From: Mesolinea sp040772305
GTDB taxonomy: Bacteria > Chloroflexota > Anaerolineae > Anaerolineales > Anaerolineaceae
Assembly: GCA_040772305.1 (NCBI GenBank)
Contig: JAXGYK010000001.1
Coordinates: 1,688,784 to 1,752,783 of the forward strand
Direction of reading: 5' to 3'
Length of the DNA stretch: 64,000 nucleotides
The position numbers and the translations under genes were made by a program. Positions 16,410-23,376 of the stretch are shown here, piece by piece; within the stretch, counting starts at the first letter, position 1; every line of letters starts with the position of its first letter. A model generated the notes under the pieces. The model made no database searches. It was not told the DNA's origin and saw only the letters and a program-made list of their open reading frames with translations.

Positions 16410-17246
16410 GTGAAAAAGTTTTGTCTCGTATTTTTAGTTGTTTTGTTAGGTCTTAGTGCTTGTGCCACTGCAACACCTGCAGCGACGCCGGCGCCTGCAC
16501 CGGAAAACCCTGTAATTCGGATGTCCACAACTACGTCTGTGAATGATTCAGGTTTAATGGGTTACCTGCAGCCTGTTTTTGAAGCCGATACTGGTTACCA
16601 GCTTGAGATTACCTCTGCCGGTACTGGTGCAGCCATTGAAAAGGGTCGCATGGGCGATGCAGATATTTTGTTAGTACATTCTAAAAGTGCTGAAGAAGAG
16701 TTTATCAATGAAGGCTTTGACGAAGTGCGCGTTCCCTTTATGACGAACTACTTCATTGTTGTTGGTCCAGCGGATGACCCAGCCGGGGTAGAAGGTTCAA
16801 CGAATGCGGCTGAAGCCTTTGCGCGCATTGCTGAAAAGGGTGCCACATTCATTACCCGCGGCGATAAAAGTGGCACAAATAACAAAGAGCTGGCAATTTG
16901 GAAGAACGCTGAAATAGACCCGGAAGGAAAGGAATGGTACGTCAACATCGGGGCCGGTATGGGCCAGGCGCTCACGGTTGCCTCGGAACAGCAGGCATAT
17001 ACGCTTTCGGATAAGGCAACTTACCTTGCTGCAAAGACGGATCTTTCTTTGCTGCTTGAAACTGCAGATGATATGCTGAACACCTATTCCATGATTGCCA
17101 TTTCGCCTGCACGTTTTGCGGATACGAACATTGCCGGTGCAGAAGCCTTTATTGAATGGATAAAAACCGACAAGGCCAAGGGGCTCATTGCAGAATACGG
17201 TAAAGAGGAATTTGGCCAGCAATTATTCTATAACCTTGATAAATAG
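16410..17246 (+). CDS. tupA: Tungstate ABC transporter, substrate-binding lipoprotein TupA
   Basis: The 278-residue lipoprotein has a signal peptide with a lipobox (Leu-Ser-Ala-Cys, Cys18), a Pro/Ala/Thr linker and a PBP-II fold. The Ser-Thr-Thr-Thr-Ser motif early in the mature protein is the oxyanion-binding signature of TupA/WtpA-type tungstate binders. GTG 16410 has AGAAGGAG upstream. It lies directly after molybdopterin genes and before its permease and ATPase, so the metal is delivered to the cofactor made by the adjacent operon. Molybdate binding cannot be excluded from sequence alone. Confidence 0.92.
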   Translation: MKKFCLVFLVVLLGLSACATATPAATPAPAPENPVIRMSTTTSVNDSGLMGYLQPVFEADTGYQLEITSAGTGAAIEKGRMGDADILLVHSKSAEEEFINEGFDEVRVPFMTNYFIVVGPADDPAGVEGSTNAAEAFARIAEKGATFITRGDKSGTNNKELAIWKNAEIDPEGKEWYVNIGAGMGQALTVASEQQAYTLSDKATYLAAKTDLSLLLETADDMLNTYSMIAISPARFADTNIAGAEAFIEWIKTDKAKGLIAEYGKEEFGQQLFYNLDK

Positions 17247-17259
17247 GTAAATGGTTCTT

Positions 17260-17292
17260 ATTAGCCGGGGACTTCTATAGTCCCTGGCTAAT
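17260..17292 (+). promoter_or_regulatory. Strong 14-bp hairpin between tupA and tupB
   Basis: ATTAGCCGGGGACT (17260-17273) pairs along its full length, with one G-U, with AGTCCCTGGCTAAT (17279-17292) around a 5-base loop. No T-run follows (GATATAAAA), so read-through is expected. Such hairpins after the binding-protein gene usually protect its mRNA 3' end and give more binding protein than permease. Confidence 0.75.
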
Positions 17293-17303
17293 GATATAAA
17301 ACG

Positions 17304-17984
17304 ATGATTGAGAATATTCTGGAGCTCTTTTTTGGAGCTAATCCTGAATTCCGCCAAATTATTAGTGTTACCTTGCGGATGTCATTTTTTAGCACCTTCC
17401 TGTCTTCCTGTATTGGGCTCCCGCTTGGTGTGCTGATAGGAGCAAATGAATTTAGAGGCAAAGCCTTCGTGACCCGCCTGGTGAATACGCTCATGGGAAT
17501 ACCGCCAGTAGTGGGTGGTTTGGTTGTTTTTCTGCTGCTTTCACGCAGCGGACCTTTCGGGAGTTTAAAGCTTCTCTATACGGTTACTGCAATGGTAATT
17601 GCTCAGGTACTCTTGATTACCCCCATTATTACGGGTATGGCAGGAAATATCGTTTCGATACGTGCCCCGGCTATCCGTGAGACCTGCCACGGCTTAGGGA
17701 TTCCGCCTGACAAACGGCTTTGGTATACCATTCTGGAATGCCGCATCCCTTTTATTTCCGTTGTTTTGGCAGGATTTGGACGGGCAATCGCCGAAGTAGG
17801 TGCAGTGCAGATGGTCGGTGGAAATATCCAATTTAAGACCCGTACCATGACCACTGCAATTATGATGCAGTCGAATATGGGATATTTTGACTTAGCCATT
17901 GCCTTAGGCCTGGTGCTCCTGGTGATTAGCTTTGTGATTAATTCCCTTGTGCATTTGATTCAGGATGGTGAAAACCGTGATTGA
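17304..17984 (+). CDS. tupB: Tungstate ABC transporter permease TupB
   Basis: The 226-residue integral membrane protein has about five to six hydrophobic segments and the EAA coupling loop, here Arg-Glu-Thr-Cys-His-Gly-Leu-Gly followed by Glu-Cys-Arg-Ile-Pro, which contacts the ATPase. It matches the TupB branch of the molybdate/tungstate permeases in length and layout. It overlaps tupC by 20 bases and is preceded by the tupA-tupB hairpin. Confidence 0.92.
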   Translation: MIENILELFFGANPEFRQIISVTLRMSFFSTFLSSCIGLPLGVLIGANEFRGKAFVTRLVNTLMGIPPVVGGLVVFLLLSRSGPFGSLKLLYTVTAMVIAQVLLITPIITGMAGNIVSIRAPAIRETCHGLGIPPDKRLWYTILECRIPFISVVLAGFGRAIAEVGAVQMVGGNIQFKTRTMTTAIMMQSNMGYFDLAIALGLVLLVISFVINSLVHLIQDGENRD

Positions 17985-18657
17985 ACTTTCGCAGGTCAGG
18001 GTACAGTATTCTGGCCGAACAGTGCTTTCAATACCTGAACTAAAGCTCCCAGCAGGGAGGCGCTATGGGCTTATTGGAGAAAACGGCAGCGGCAAGTCCA
18101 CCTTACTGAAAGTACTGGCGCAGCTGCTCATCCCAGATAGCGGCACGATCAAGGGCATTTCCTTAGAAGATATGGGATATCTGCCTCAGTCGCCATATAT
18201 TTTTAGCTTTAACGTCCTTAAAAATGTGACGATGGCATTGGATGGGCAGAATAATGCGGATAAAAAGGCGCTGTGTGCTTTGGAGAGTGTCGGGATGCAA
18301 AAGCACCTTCGTCAGCGCGGCGACCGTCTTTCAGGAGGAGAGGCTCAGCGGGTTGCATTAGCCCGCCTTTTGGCAAAAGACCATAAGGTCTTGATGCTCG
18401 ATGAACCCAGCTCGGCAACAGATATCCGTGGTATGGATTCGATCGAACGCGTGCTTTTGGATTACTGGCAGCGAACAAAATGCACCTTAATTTTTTCCAC
18501 GCATTCCCCGGCGCAGGCTTTGCGTCTTGCTGAGGTAGTTCTTTACCTGGAAAATGGTGAAGTTGTCGAGTGCGGAGATGCAAAAAAGGTGCTTACCGCG
18601 CCGGATCAGCAAAAAACCCAGGCTTTCCTAAACCACTGGCTTATTAGCGATAAGTGA
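17965..18657 (+). CDS. tupC: Tungstate ABC transporter ATP-binding protein TupC
   Basis: The 230-residue ABC ATPase has Walker A Gly-Glu-Asn-Gly-Ser-Gly-Lys-Ser-Thr (about residue 38-46), a signature Leu-Ser-Gly-Gly-Glu-Ala-Gln-Arg, Walker B ending Leu-Asp-Glu-Pro and an H-loop His. It lacks the C-terminal TOBE/MOP domain seen in ModC, as expected for TupC. ATG 17965 is inside tupB; GTG 17977 is an alternative start. It is the last gene of the metal-cofactor block; accessory DNA begins 4 bases after its stop. Confidence 0.92.
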   Translation: MVKTVIELSQVRVQYSGRTVLSIPELKLPAGRRYGLIGENGSGKSTLLKVLAQLLIPDSGTIKGISLEDMGYLPQSPYIFSFNVLKNVTMALDGQNNADKKALCALESVGMQKHLRQRGDRLSGGEAQRVALARLLAKDHKVLMLDEPSSATDIRGMDSIERVLLDYWQRTKCTLIFSTHSPAQALRLAEVVLYLENGEVVECGDAKKVLTAPDQQKTQAFLNHWLISDK

Positions 18658-18660
18658 TAG

Positions 18661-18712
18661 AAATACCCCTGGAGAGATTCGAACTCCCAACCAACAGACT
18701 CGAAATCTAGAA
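18661..18712 (-). other. tRNA 3'-half fragment, probable att core (copy 1)
   Basis: Read on the minus strand it contains an anticodon arm with loop TTTCGAG (anticodon TCG, Arg), a short variable region, a T-arm (GGGAG, loop TTCGAAT, CTCTC) and an acceptor 3' strand CAGGGGTA. No D-arm or 5' acceptor strand lies upstream, so it is not a functional tRNA. A 3' half of a tRNA next to accessory genes is the usual mark of site-specific integration. Confidence 0.65.
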
Positions 18713-18808
18713 ACGCAACAAAAGGGTTGTATTTTTAAGTTTTCTTTGTTGAAAACGCCTTTTATTGTTGAGTTATAAGTTTTAGCTCTCAGTATGTAGA
18801 AGGCGATT

Positions 18809-19199
18809 TTATTTTGGCCTTTTATATGGCGGGTCTTTTTCTAATACAGTAATCTCAATATTTACACCATAAGTCCTTTTGAATATGAGCCCGCCGTCTG
18901 TTACATCTTTGACAACTGCTGTGAGCAGCATAGTACCATTGTCAACAAATTTTACATAATTTTCTGCTGTACGGCGAGATAAATACCCTATTTGCTCTCC
19001 ACTTGGCAGTACCACTGCAAAAGCATAGGGATCATAAGGATTATTCGGCTCACGCGTAAGATAGATTGAGGCGCATTCCGGGCCTAACTTTTTTGCAAAT
19101 TATTTTTTGTCTGGATTCCCCATCTGGGTTGTTGAATGTTACTCCTACAACCTTTGTAAATGTGGAATATGCTACATGAAAAGTATTAGAGCTTTCTTC
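18809..19199 (-). pseudogene. HIRAN-domain gene remnant, copy 1
   Basis: Two overlapping frames together encode a recognisable HIRAN domain. The first gives a Val-Val-Gly-Val-Thr-Phe strand followed by a Lys-rich segment; the second gives Arg-Glu-Pro-Asn-Asn-Pro-Tyr-Asp-Pro-Tyr-Ala, the HIRAN core, and then a Val-Leu-Pro-Ser-Gly strand to the stop at 18809. They join at an A6 run (19089-19094 on the plus strand): loss of one A would restore one frame. No start codon precedes the first frame. The same lesion is in copy 2. Confidence 0.7.
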
Positions 19200-19449
19200 T
19201 TACTTTCACTACTTTGTTAATTAAGTCTGCGTCAGTTTGTTAGTTTGATTATCCAGCCTGTCTCTGCGTCTGCAATTTCAAAGCTTAATAATTTGTAATG
19301 TTTTCATTTTGCACAGCATCTGGATCATGCATACTTGCATGTTTATTTGATTGGTGAAGCTGTAATCTTCAATACTTTGAACGTCACGGGGCGGAAACTT
19401 GAAGCACCAGTTATTCAGTTGCTTTTGTTTTAGCACGAATGAGCGAACA

Positions 19450-19842
19450 TTACCAATCATCTTGGCCGTTTAACAAGGCATATTGTTGCCAATCGCGATA
19501 CAAATCTTTCACTTCTCTCGGTACCCTTGATAATGATTGCCTTAGACCTTCTTTGATTCTCTGGACAGTGCTATCTGAAGCAATTCCTATGCACGACAAG
19601 AGTTTGAGGTCCATCTCATACATGATTTTTGCATTCCTGTACTTTGTCCAACAACTCTTAGAAATGAAAAAATCATCACCTGATACAAATTCTGTAGTCC
19701 TGTCTGCTAGTGTTTTAGACGAACTTAGGTAACAGACGAGATAACACTTTTCACTAGGCTTGGGTGATGAAAAAACTACAACATGATAATGAGGGGTTGG
19801 TTCTGTCCCGCTAAGGTAATAAACGCTACCCTCCGGAATCAT
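19450..19842 (-). CDS. Putative toxin of a Panacea-type toxin-antitoxin pair
   Basis: The 130-residue protein begins with short beta strands (Val-Tyr-Tyr, His-Val-Val-Val-Phe, Tyr-Leu-Val-Cys-Tyr) and ends in a charged helix, a layout that vaguely recalls the SH3-like barrel of PemK/MazF ribonucleases, but I see no decisive motif. Its ATG follows the TAG of the Panacea-domain gene without a gap, the usual order and coupling of antitoxin then toxin. Function as a toxin is inferred from the partner. Confidence 0.55.
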   Translation of the reverse strand: MIPEGSVYYLSGTEPTPHYHVVVFSSPKPSEKCYLVCYLSSSKTLADRTTEFVSGDDFFISKSCWTKYRNAKIMYEMDLKLLSCIGIASDSTVQRIKEGLRQSLSRVPREVKDLYRDWQQYALLNGQDDW

Positions 19843-20472
19843 CTAAAGAGGTAACTCCACATAGGAACGGAAGTAATCATCGTATGCGATTTCATTGAGA
19901 AGCTCATCTATCTGCTCAGATGTAAAACCGTTTTTTGCAAGAATATAAGCATATGACATCGACCTTCGCTTTTCATCTGGAGAAAGTGTAATATGCTCTG
20001 GAAGTGCAGCAATGTCACTTTTAAGCTGTTTATTTTCACGATCTGTCTTGTAACGATCAAAAAGCATTTTTAGCCTGTCGACCTCTTCTTCACTCAACAA
20101 CCCTTCAAATAAATGGGTATCAGGATCGTGCTGGATGATTACATGATCCTTTTCATTTAATGTGAAATACCCTTTCCAATCAAAAGGAACTTCAACATCA
20201 TCTCGATTACATGACTTGATACCGTTATTGACCTCACTGATAATAGGTCCTAACCGTAGAGCATAATAGGCTCCATAAAAAGCCGGTTCACCTGTATTCA
20301 GCAATACATCACGATCAAAAAGGTACATTAGTTTTGCTGCTTTGTAATGATCTAAACGATTATTTGCAAGCTGACAAAGCTGAGAAAGGGCAGCAATTGC
20401 TTTTTCTTCCTTAAAGCTCAAATTATTGCATCGCTGATTGAGCAACTCTCGTCCTCCTTCATTGGTTTTCAT
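19843..20472 (-). CDS. Panacea (DUF4065/SocA-like) antitoxin
   Basis: The 209-residue protein contains a Lys-Ala-Ala-Lys-Leu-Met-Tyr-Leu-Phe-Asp helix, then Gly-Glu-Pro-Ala-Phe-Tyr-Gly-Ala-Tyr-Tyr-Ala and Leu-Gly-Pro-Ile, the hallmark of the Panacea domain, which neutralises many unrelated toxins. I choose ATG 20470-20472 because AAGGAG lies just upstream; an earlier ATG at 20508 has no RBS. An AT-rich region with TATAAT (20497-20502) is the likely -10. The pair would act as an addiction or abortive-infection module stabilising the element. Confidence 0.75.
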   Translation of the reverse strand: MKTNEGGRELLNQRCNNLSFKEEKAIAALSQLCQLANNRLDHYKAAKLMYLFDRDVLLNTGEPAFYGAYYALRLGPIISEVNNGIKSCNRDDVEVPFDWKGYFTLNEKDHVIIQHDPDTHLFEGLLSEEEVDRLKMLFDRYKTDRENKQLKSDIAALPEHITLSPDEKRRSMSYAYILAKNGFTSEQIDELLNEIAYDDYFRSYVELPL

Positions 20473-20616
20473 TATGGCTCCTTGAACTATATACTCATTA
20501 TATATCATTTACCCATGGTCAATCTATCACTTCCCTTTTGATATGCTGGTTCAACTCCGGACATCTCGATAATGAGTCCAGCACACCTCTGATACAAGTT
20601 CCCCAAGCTAAGACGC

Positions 20617-20646
20617 ACAGGTCAGATGACGTCTCCGATGACCTGT
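20617..20646. repeat. Perfect 8-bp inverted repeat between two accessory operons
   Basis: ACAGGTCA (20617-20624) and TGACCTGT (20639-20646) flank 14 bases. It lies between the end of the YolD-like gene and the promoter of the Panacea gene. No T-run is attached; it could be an operator or part of a terminator. A weaker hairpin with GCAC/GTGC arms and T5 lies nearby, around 20,673-20,695. Confidence 0.45.
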
Positions 20647-20711
20647 TACCTCCGTCTAACCGCGGGTTTTAATGCACATAAGGTGCGTGTTTTTATCTTC
20701 AACAAGGAAAC

Positions 20712-21083
20712 CTAAAATAAGCATTCAAGCTTTATGATGCAATCAAACGGGTAAACCTCTTTGCCTCTTTCGGTCATAAGGCAAACGCCATTTTCATCCA
20801 CCTTTAATGCAATGCCAATAATCGAAGATAAAGGCTTACCGGGCTGATCGATTGTTAACCGGATTGGCAGTTCATTTGCGATACTCGCCTGCAGGATCTC
20901 ATCCCACCTCGCAAGCTCTTGTTCATCAAATACCGCTGCTTCACGGCGGAGACTTTTAGCCGCCTGGTCTGCGAGGATGGTCTCAGTATGGTCGCTAAGC
21001 AGCATGCCTTGCCATTTGAGCATCCGGCGGTCCGGATAAAGCATGGCATTGGGGTCGTACCCACGCGGCTTAGGCCACTGCAT
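20712..21083 (-). CDS. YolD-like protein
   Basis: This 123-residue protein begins Met-Gln-Trp-Pro-Lys-Pro-Arg-Gly-Tyr-Asp, followed by an Asp-Arg-Arg-Met-Leu-Lys-Trp-Gln-Gly-Met-Leu-Leu-Ser-Asp-His segment typical of YolD, a small partner encoded after UvrX/YqjW-type Y-family polymerases in Gram-positive bacteria and their mobile elements. ATG 21081-21083 has AGAGG upstream and overlaps the polymerase gene by 14 bases. The role of YolD is not established. Confidence 0.75.
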   Translation of the reverse strand: MQWPKPRGYDPNAMLYPDRRMLKWQGMLLSDHTETILADQAAKSLRREAAVFDEQELARWDEILQASIANELPIRLTIDQPGKPLSSIIGIALKVDENGVCLMTERGKEVYPFDCIIKLECLF

Positions 21084-22383
21084 GCGGTACCTCTGAATAT
21101 CCTTGATGACCGCCAACGTAGCCAGACCTGGCGAGATAGGTTGATGCCGGCAAGAGCGCTGTAGCACGAAAAACGGAGGTCTTGCCAAAGCGATCGTGAA
21201 TGCTGTCAACAGCTTGATCAAGGCGCAACCAGCGCATATCATCCTGCGGGGCGAAAAGACGTAACTGGGATTCTTCGGTGGAGGACTTCGCCAGAATACA
21301 ATTCACATAAATCTGCCTGACAGGTTCACCGCGCCAGTGTGCAAGAAACAGTTCTTCAAAAACGATGATCAGCTCATGAGTCAGGTTGCTTGGACGGGAC
21401 AGTTTGCGATCAACTGAAAAACTCCCCAGCCGATCTTTACTTGCGCCAATGGACAGCCCAGCCACGATGCAGCGTACGTGGTGCTTGCGTAATCTGGCGG
21501 CAACTTCGTCAACCATTTCGTGGAGGATGATCAGGATCTCATGGCGGTCTGAATAATCACGCATGAGCACCTGACCTTTTGAATAGCTTTTGGATTTGGC
21601 GTGGACGCGTTCCGAGATGCGACTGTAATCGACGCCATTCGCGTGGTAGTACTGCTGCAGCCCGATGATGCCAAAAGCGCCTTCCAGGGATTGAGGATTG
21701 GAGTGTGCCAGTTCACATACTGAGAAGATGCCCATGCTGTTCAAACGCCGTTCCCAGCCTCGGGATATGCCCCAGAAATCAGTCAGCTTTGGAATACGCC
21801 AGACGGTATCCGGAATGCCCGCATAGTTCCAGTAGGCGATCTGGTTGGGCTGGTGCTTGGCAGCGTTATCCAGAGCCAGTTTGGCCAAAAGCGGATTATC
21901 GCCAATGCCGATGGTTACCGGCAGCCCAAGCTCTTTTTTCACGGCTTCCTTGATCTTGATAGCCATCGTCATCGGGTCGCCAAACAGGTGAGCAGTTGCT
22001 GTGAGATCAAGAAAGGATTCGTCGATTGAATAGGTCAGAATATCCTCTTCAGCTGCGAATCGTCCAAAGATAGCGTTGATCTCGCGATTCTTGCGAACAT
22101 AAAGGCCCATTGACGGGGGCACAATCATGATTCTGGGATCGTTGGGAATCTCAAACTTGCGGTTACCTGTCTTGATGCCAAAGACTTTTTTTATCATGGG
22201 TGAGGAGGCTAATACAATCCCGCCAGGACGATCTAAGCCGCTAACCACCACGATAAATGCTTCCATCGGATCGATGCCACGGCGCACGGCTTCCACGGAG
22301 GCGAAAAAAGACTTAACGTCCACACAAATCACATAACGCAGCGGCAGTTTGGAATAATCGATTGTCGACTTGCTAGAACACAT
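21070..22383 (-). CDS. Y-family DNA polymerase (UvrX/UmuC-like)
   Basis: The 437-residue translesion polymerase has the catalytic motifs of the family: Val-Asp-Val-Lys-Ser-Phe-Phe-Ala-Ser-Val-Glu near residue 20 (first metal Asp) and Tyr-Ser-Ile-Asp-Glu-Ser-Phe-Leu-Asp (Asp-Glu metal pair), followed by a Thr-Ile-Gly-Ile-Gly strand, thumb and little-finger domains. It belongs to the UvrX/YqjW branch often carried by phages, ICEs and plasmids. Expression should be SOS-induced: a LexA-type box overlaps its start and its promoter is near-consensus (22376-22418). The ATG has no RBS and sits at the predicted transcription start, implying a leaderless mRNA. Confidence 0.92.
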   Translation of the reverse strand: MCSSKSTIDYSKLPLRYVICVDVKSFFASVEAVRRGIDPMEAFIVVVSGLDRPGGIVLASSPMIKKVFGIKTGNRKFEIPNDPRIMIVPPSMGLYVRKNREINAIFGRFAAEEDILTYSIDESFLDLTATAHLFGDPMTMAIKIKEAVKKELGLPVTIGIGDNPLLAKLALDNAAKHQPNQIAYWNYAGIPDTVWRIPKLTDFWGISRGWERRLNSMGIFSVCELAHSNPQSLEGAFGIIGLQQYYHANGVDYSRISERVHAKSKSYSKGQVLMRDYSDRHEILIILHEMVDEVAARLRKHHVRCIVAGLSIGASKDRLGSFSVDRKLSRPSNLTHELIIVFEELFLAHWRGEPVRQIYVNCILAKSSTEESQLRLFAPQDDMRWLRLDQAVDSIHDRFGKTSVFRATALLPASTYLARSGYVGGHQGYSEVPHAVA

Positions 22384-22418
22384 GTTCTATTTATAAGACG
22401 GTTGGAGTGGATTGTCAA
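22376..22418 (-). promoter_or_regulatory. SOS promoter of the Y-family polymerase gene (LexA-type box on the start codon)
   Basis: On the minus strand, TTGACA (22413-22418), 17 bp, then TATAAA (22390-22395) form a near-perfect sigma-70-type promoter. The predicted start of transcription coincides with ATG 22381-22383. The palindrome AGAACACATGTTCT (core GAAC-N4-GTTC at 22376-22387), matching the Bacillus/Gram-positive LexA box, covers the start site and the ATG, so LexA would block initiation directly. Confidence 0.82.
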
Positions 22419-22585
22419 TGGTTTGCGTTCCCTCAGACTCCAAAAACGACTCAAAAACACACTTTACTTTCAGCGGCTTTAATCGTGTAACAGGAAAGAA
22501 AGGTAGAGAGTTCATCGCGGATGTAAATGATCGTCTCAGACCGCAGCGGTTCAGGCTTGCGATCAACGATGAACTCATCGATTAA
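22418..22585 (+). CDS. Possible small protein divergent from the polymerase gene
   Basis: A 55-codon frame opens at ATG 22418 and stops at TAA 22583-22585. GGAG lies about 10 bases upstream. The product is polar, with a Lys-Lys-Gly-Arg-Glu-Phe-Ile-Ala-Asp-Val-Asn helix and a charged C terminus; I do not recognise a family. It begins at the -35 element of the SOS promoter. It could be a real accessory protein or the tail of a lost gene. Confidence 0.35.
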   Translation: MVCVPSDSKNDSKTHFTFSGFNRVTGKKGREFIADVNDRLRPQRFRLAINDELID

Positions 22586-22698
22586 GGAAACAGGAAACAA
22601 GTGATCTCTTGGTTGGTGCTATTTTGAGTGTCCAAGAGGTATCCTCCAAAACCGGTATATATAGCGGTTATTTGGGGGCAGCCCTGCATATGGTAAAA

Positions 22699-22750
22699 AA
22701 ATACCCCCGGAGAGATTCGAACTCCCAACCAACAGATTCGAAGTCTGGAA
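22699..22750 (-). other. tRNA 3'-half fragment, probable att core (copy 2)
   Basis: On the minus strand there is a better preserved anticodon arm, CAGA-CTTCGAA-TCTG (anticodon TCG, Arg), then the same T-arm and an acceptor strand CGGGGGTA. The upstream bases cannot form a D-arm or pair with the acceptor strand, so the gene is incomplete. Differences from copy 1 suggest independent origins of the two junctions. Confidence 0.65.
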
Positions 22751-22844
22751 ACGCGGTAAAGGGGTGTTATTTTATATTTTCCTCGTTGAAAACGCCTTTT
22801 ATTGTTGTTTTATAAGTCTTACCCTCAGTATATAGAGGGCGATT

Positions 22845-23235
22845 TTATTTTGGCCTTTTATATGGCAGGTCTTTTTCTAATGCAGTAATCTCAATATTTA
22901 CACCATAAGTCCTTTTGAATATGAGCCCGCCGCCTGTTACATCTTTGACAACTGCTGTGAGCAGCATAGTACCATTGTCAACAAATTTTACATAATTTTC
23001 TGCTGTACGGCGAGATAAATGCCCTATTTGCTCTCCACTTGGCAGTACCACTGCAAAAGCATAGGGATCATAAGGATTATTCGGCTCACGCGTAAGATAG
23101 ATTGAGGCGCATTCCGGGCCTAACTTTTTTGCAAATTATTTTTTGTCTGGATTCCCCATCTGGGTTGTTGAATGTTACTCCTACAACCTTTGTAAATGTG
23201 GAATATGCTACATGAAAAGTATTAGAGCTTTCTTC
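22845..23235 (-). pseudogene. HIRAN-domain gene remnant, copy 2
   Basis: Nearly identical to the remnant at 18809-19199, including the A6 run (23125-23130) at which the reading frame breaks and the absence of a start codon. Because both copies share the lesion, the break predates the duplication or is tolerated by frameshifting or slippage. Confidence 0.7.
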
Positions 23236-23348
23236 TTACTTTCACTACTTTGTTAATTAAGTCTGCGTCAGTTTGTTAGTTTGATTATCCAGCCTGTCTC
23301 TGCGTCTGCAATTTCAAAGCTTAATAATTTGTAACGTTTTCATAGCAT

Positions 23349-23376
23349 GGTTTACATTACAAGGTTTACATTACAA
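23349..23376. repeat. Tandem 14-bp repeat at the insertion hot spot
   Basis: Two adjacent copies of GGTTTACATTACAA (23349-23362, 23363-23376). Further copies lie after the first insertion sequence (24577-24590) and after the second (25667-25680). The pre-insertion site was therefore probably this tandem repeat followed directly by the tRNA-Pro promoter. Confidence 0.8.

Larger units (their letters stand above)
18661..19307. repeat. Direct repeat, copy 1 (0.65 kb)
   Basis: This segment recurs at 22699-23343 in the same orientation. From about 18,820 on the two copies are nearly identical, with only a handful of substitutions; the first 150 bp are more diverged. Each copy begins with a tRNA 3'-half on the minus strand and then a broken HIRAN gene. 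The repeats bracket the toxin-antitoxin and polymerase genes, so they look like junctions of one or two integrated elements. Confidence 0.9.
22699..23343. repeat. Direct repeat, copy 2 (0.65 kb)
   Basis: Second copy of the 18661-19307 sequence, same orientation, ending at GTTTTCAT just before a 14-bp tandem repeat and the first insertion sequence. The two copies are about 4.04 kb apart. Confidence 0.9.

Noticed and set aside
19086..19096. Programmed -1 frameshift on A6G in the HIRAN gene
   Set aside because: A -1 slip at this heptamer goes from the downstream frame to the upstream one, the wrong direction; a +1 shift or loss of one A would be needed.
22609..22815. 68-codon plus-strand frame over the second tRNA fragment
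   Set aside because: It is a translation of the tRNA T-arm and anticodon arm (the familiar Arg-Arg-Asp-Ser-Asn-Ser-Gln-Pro pattern), not a gene.
23349..23376. CRISPR-like short repeats
   Set aside because: The 14-bp units are directly adjacent without spacers and no cas genes are present.
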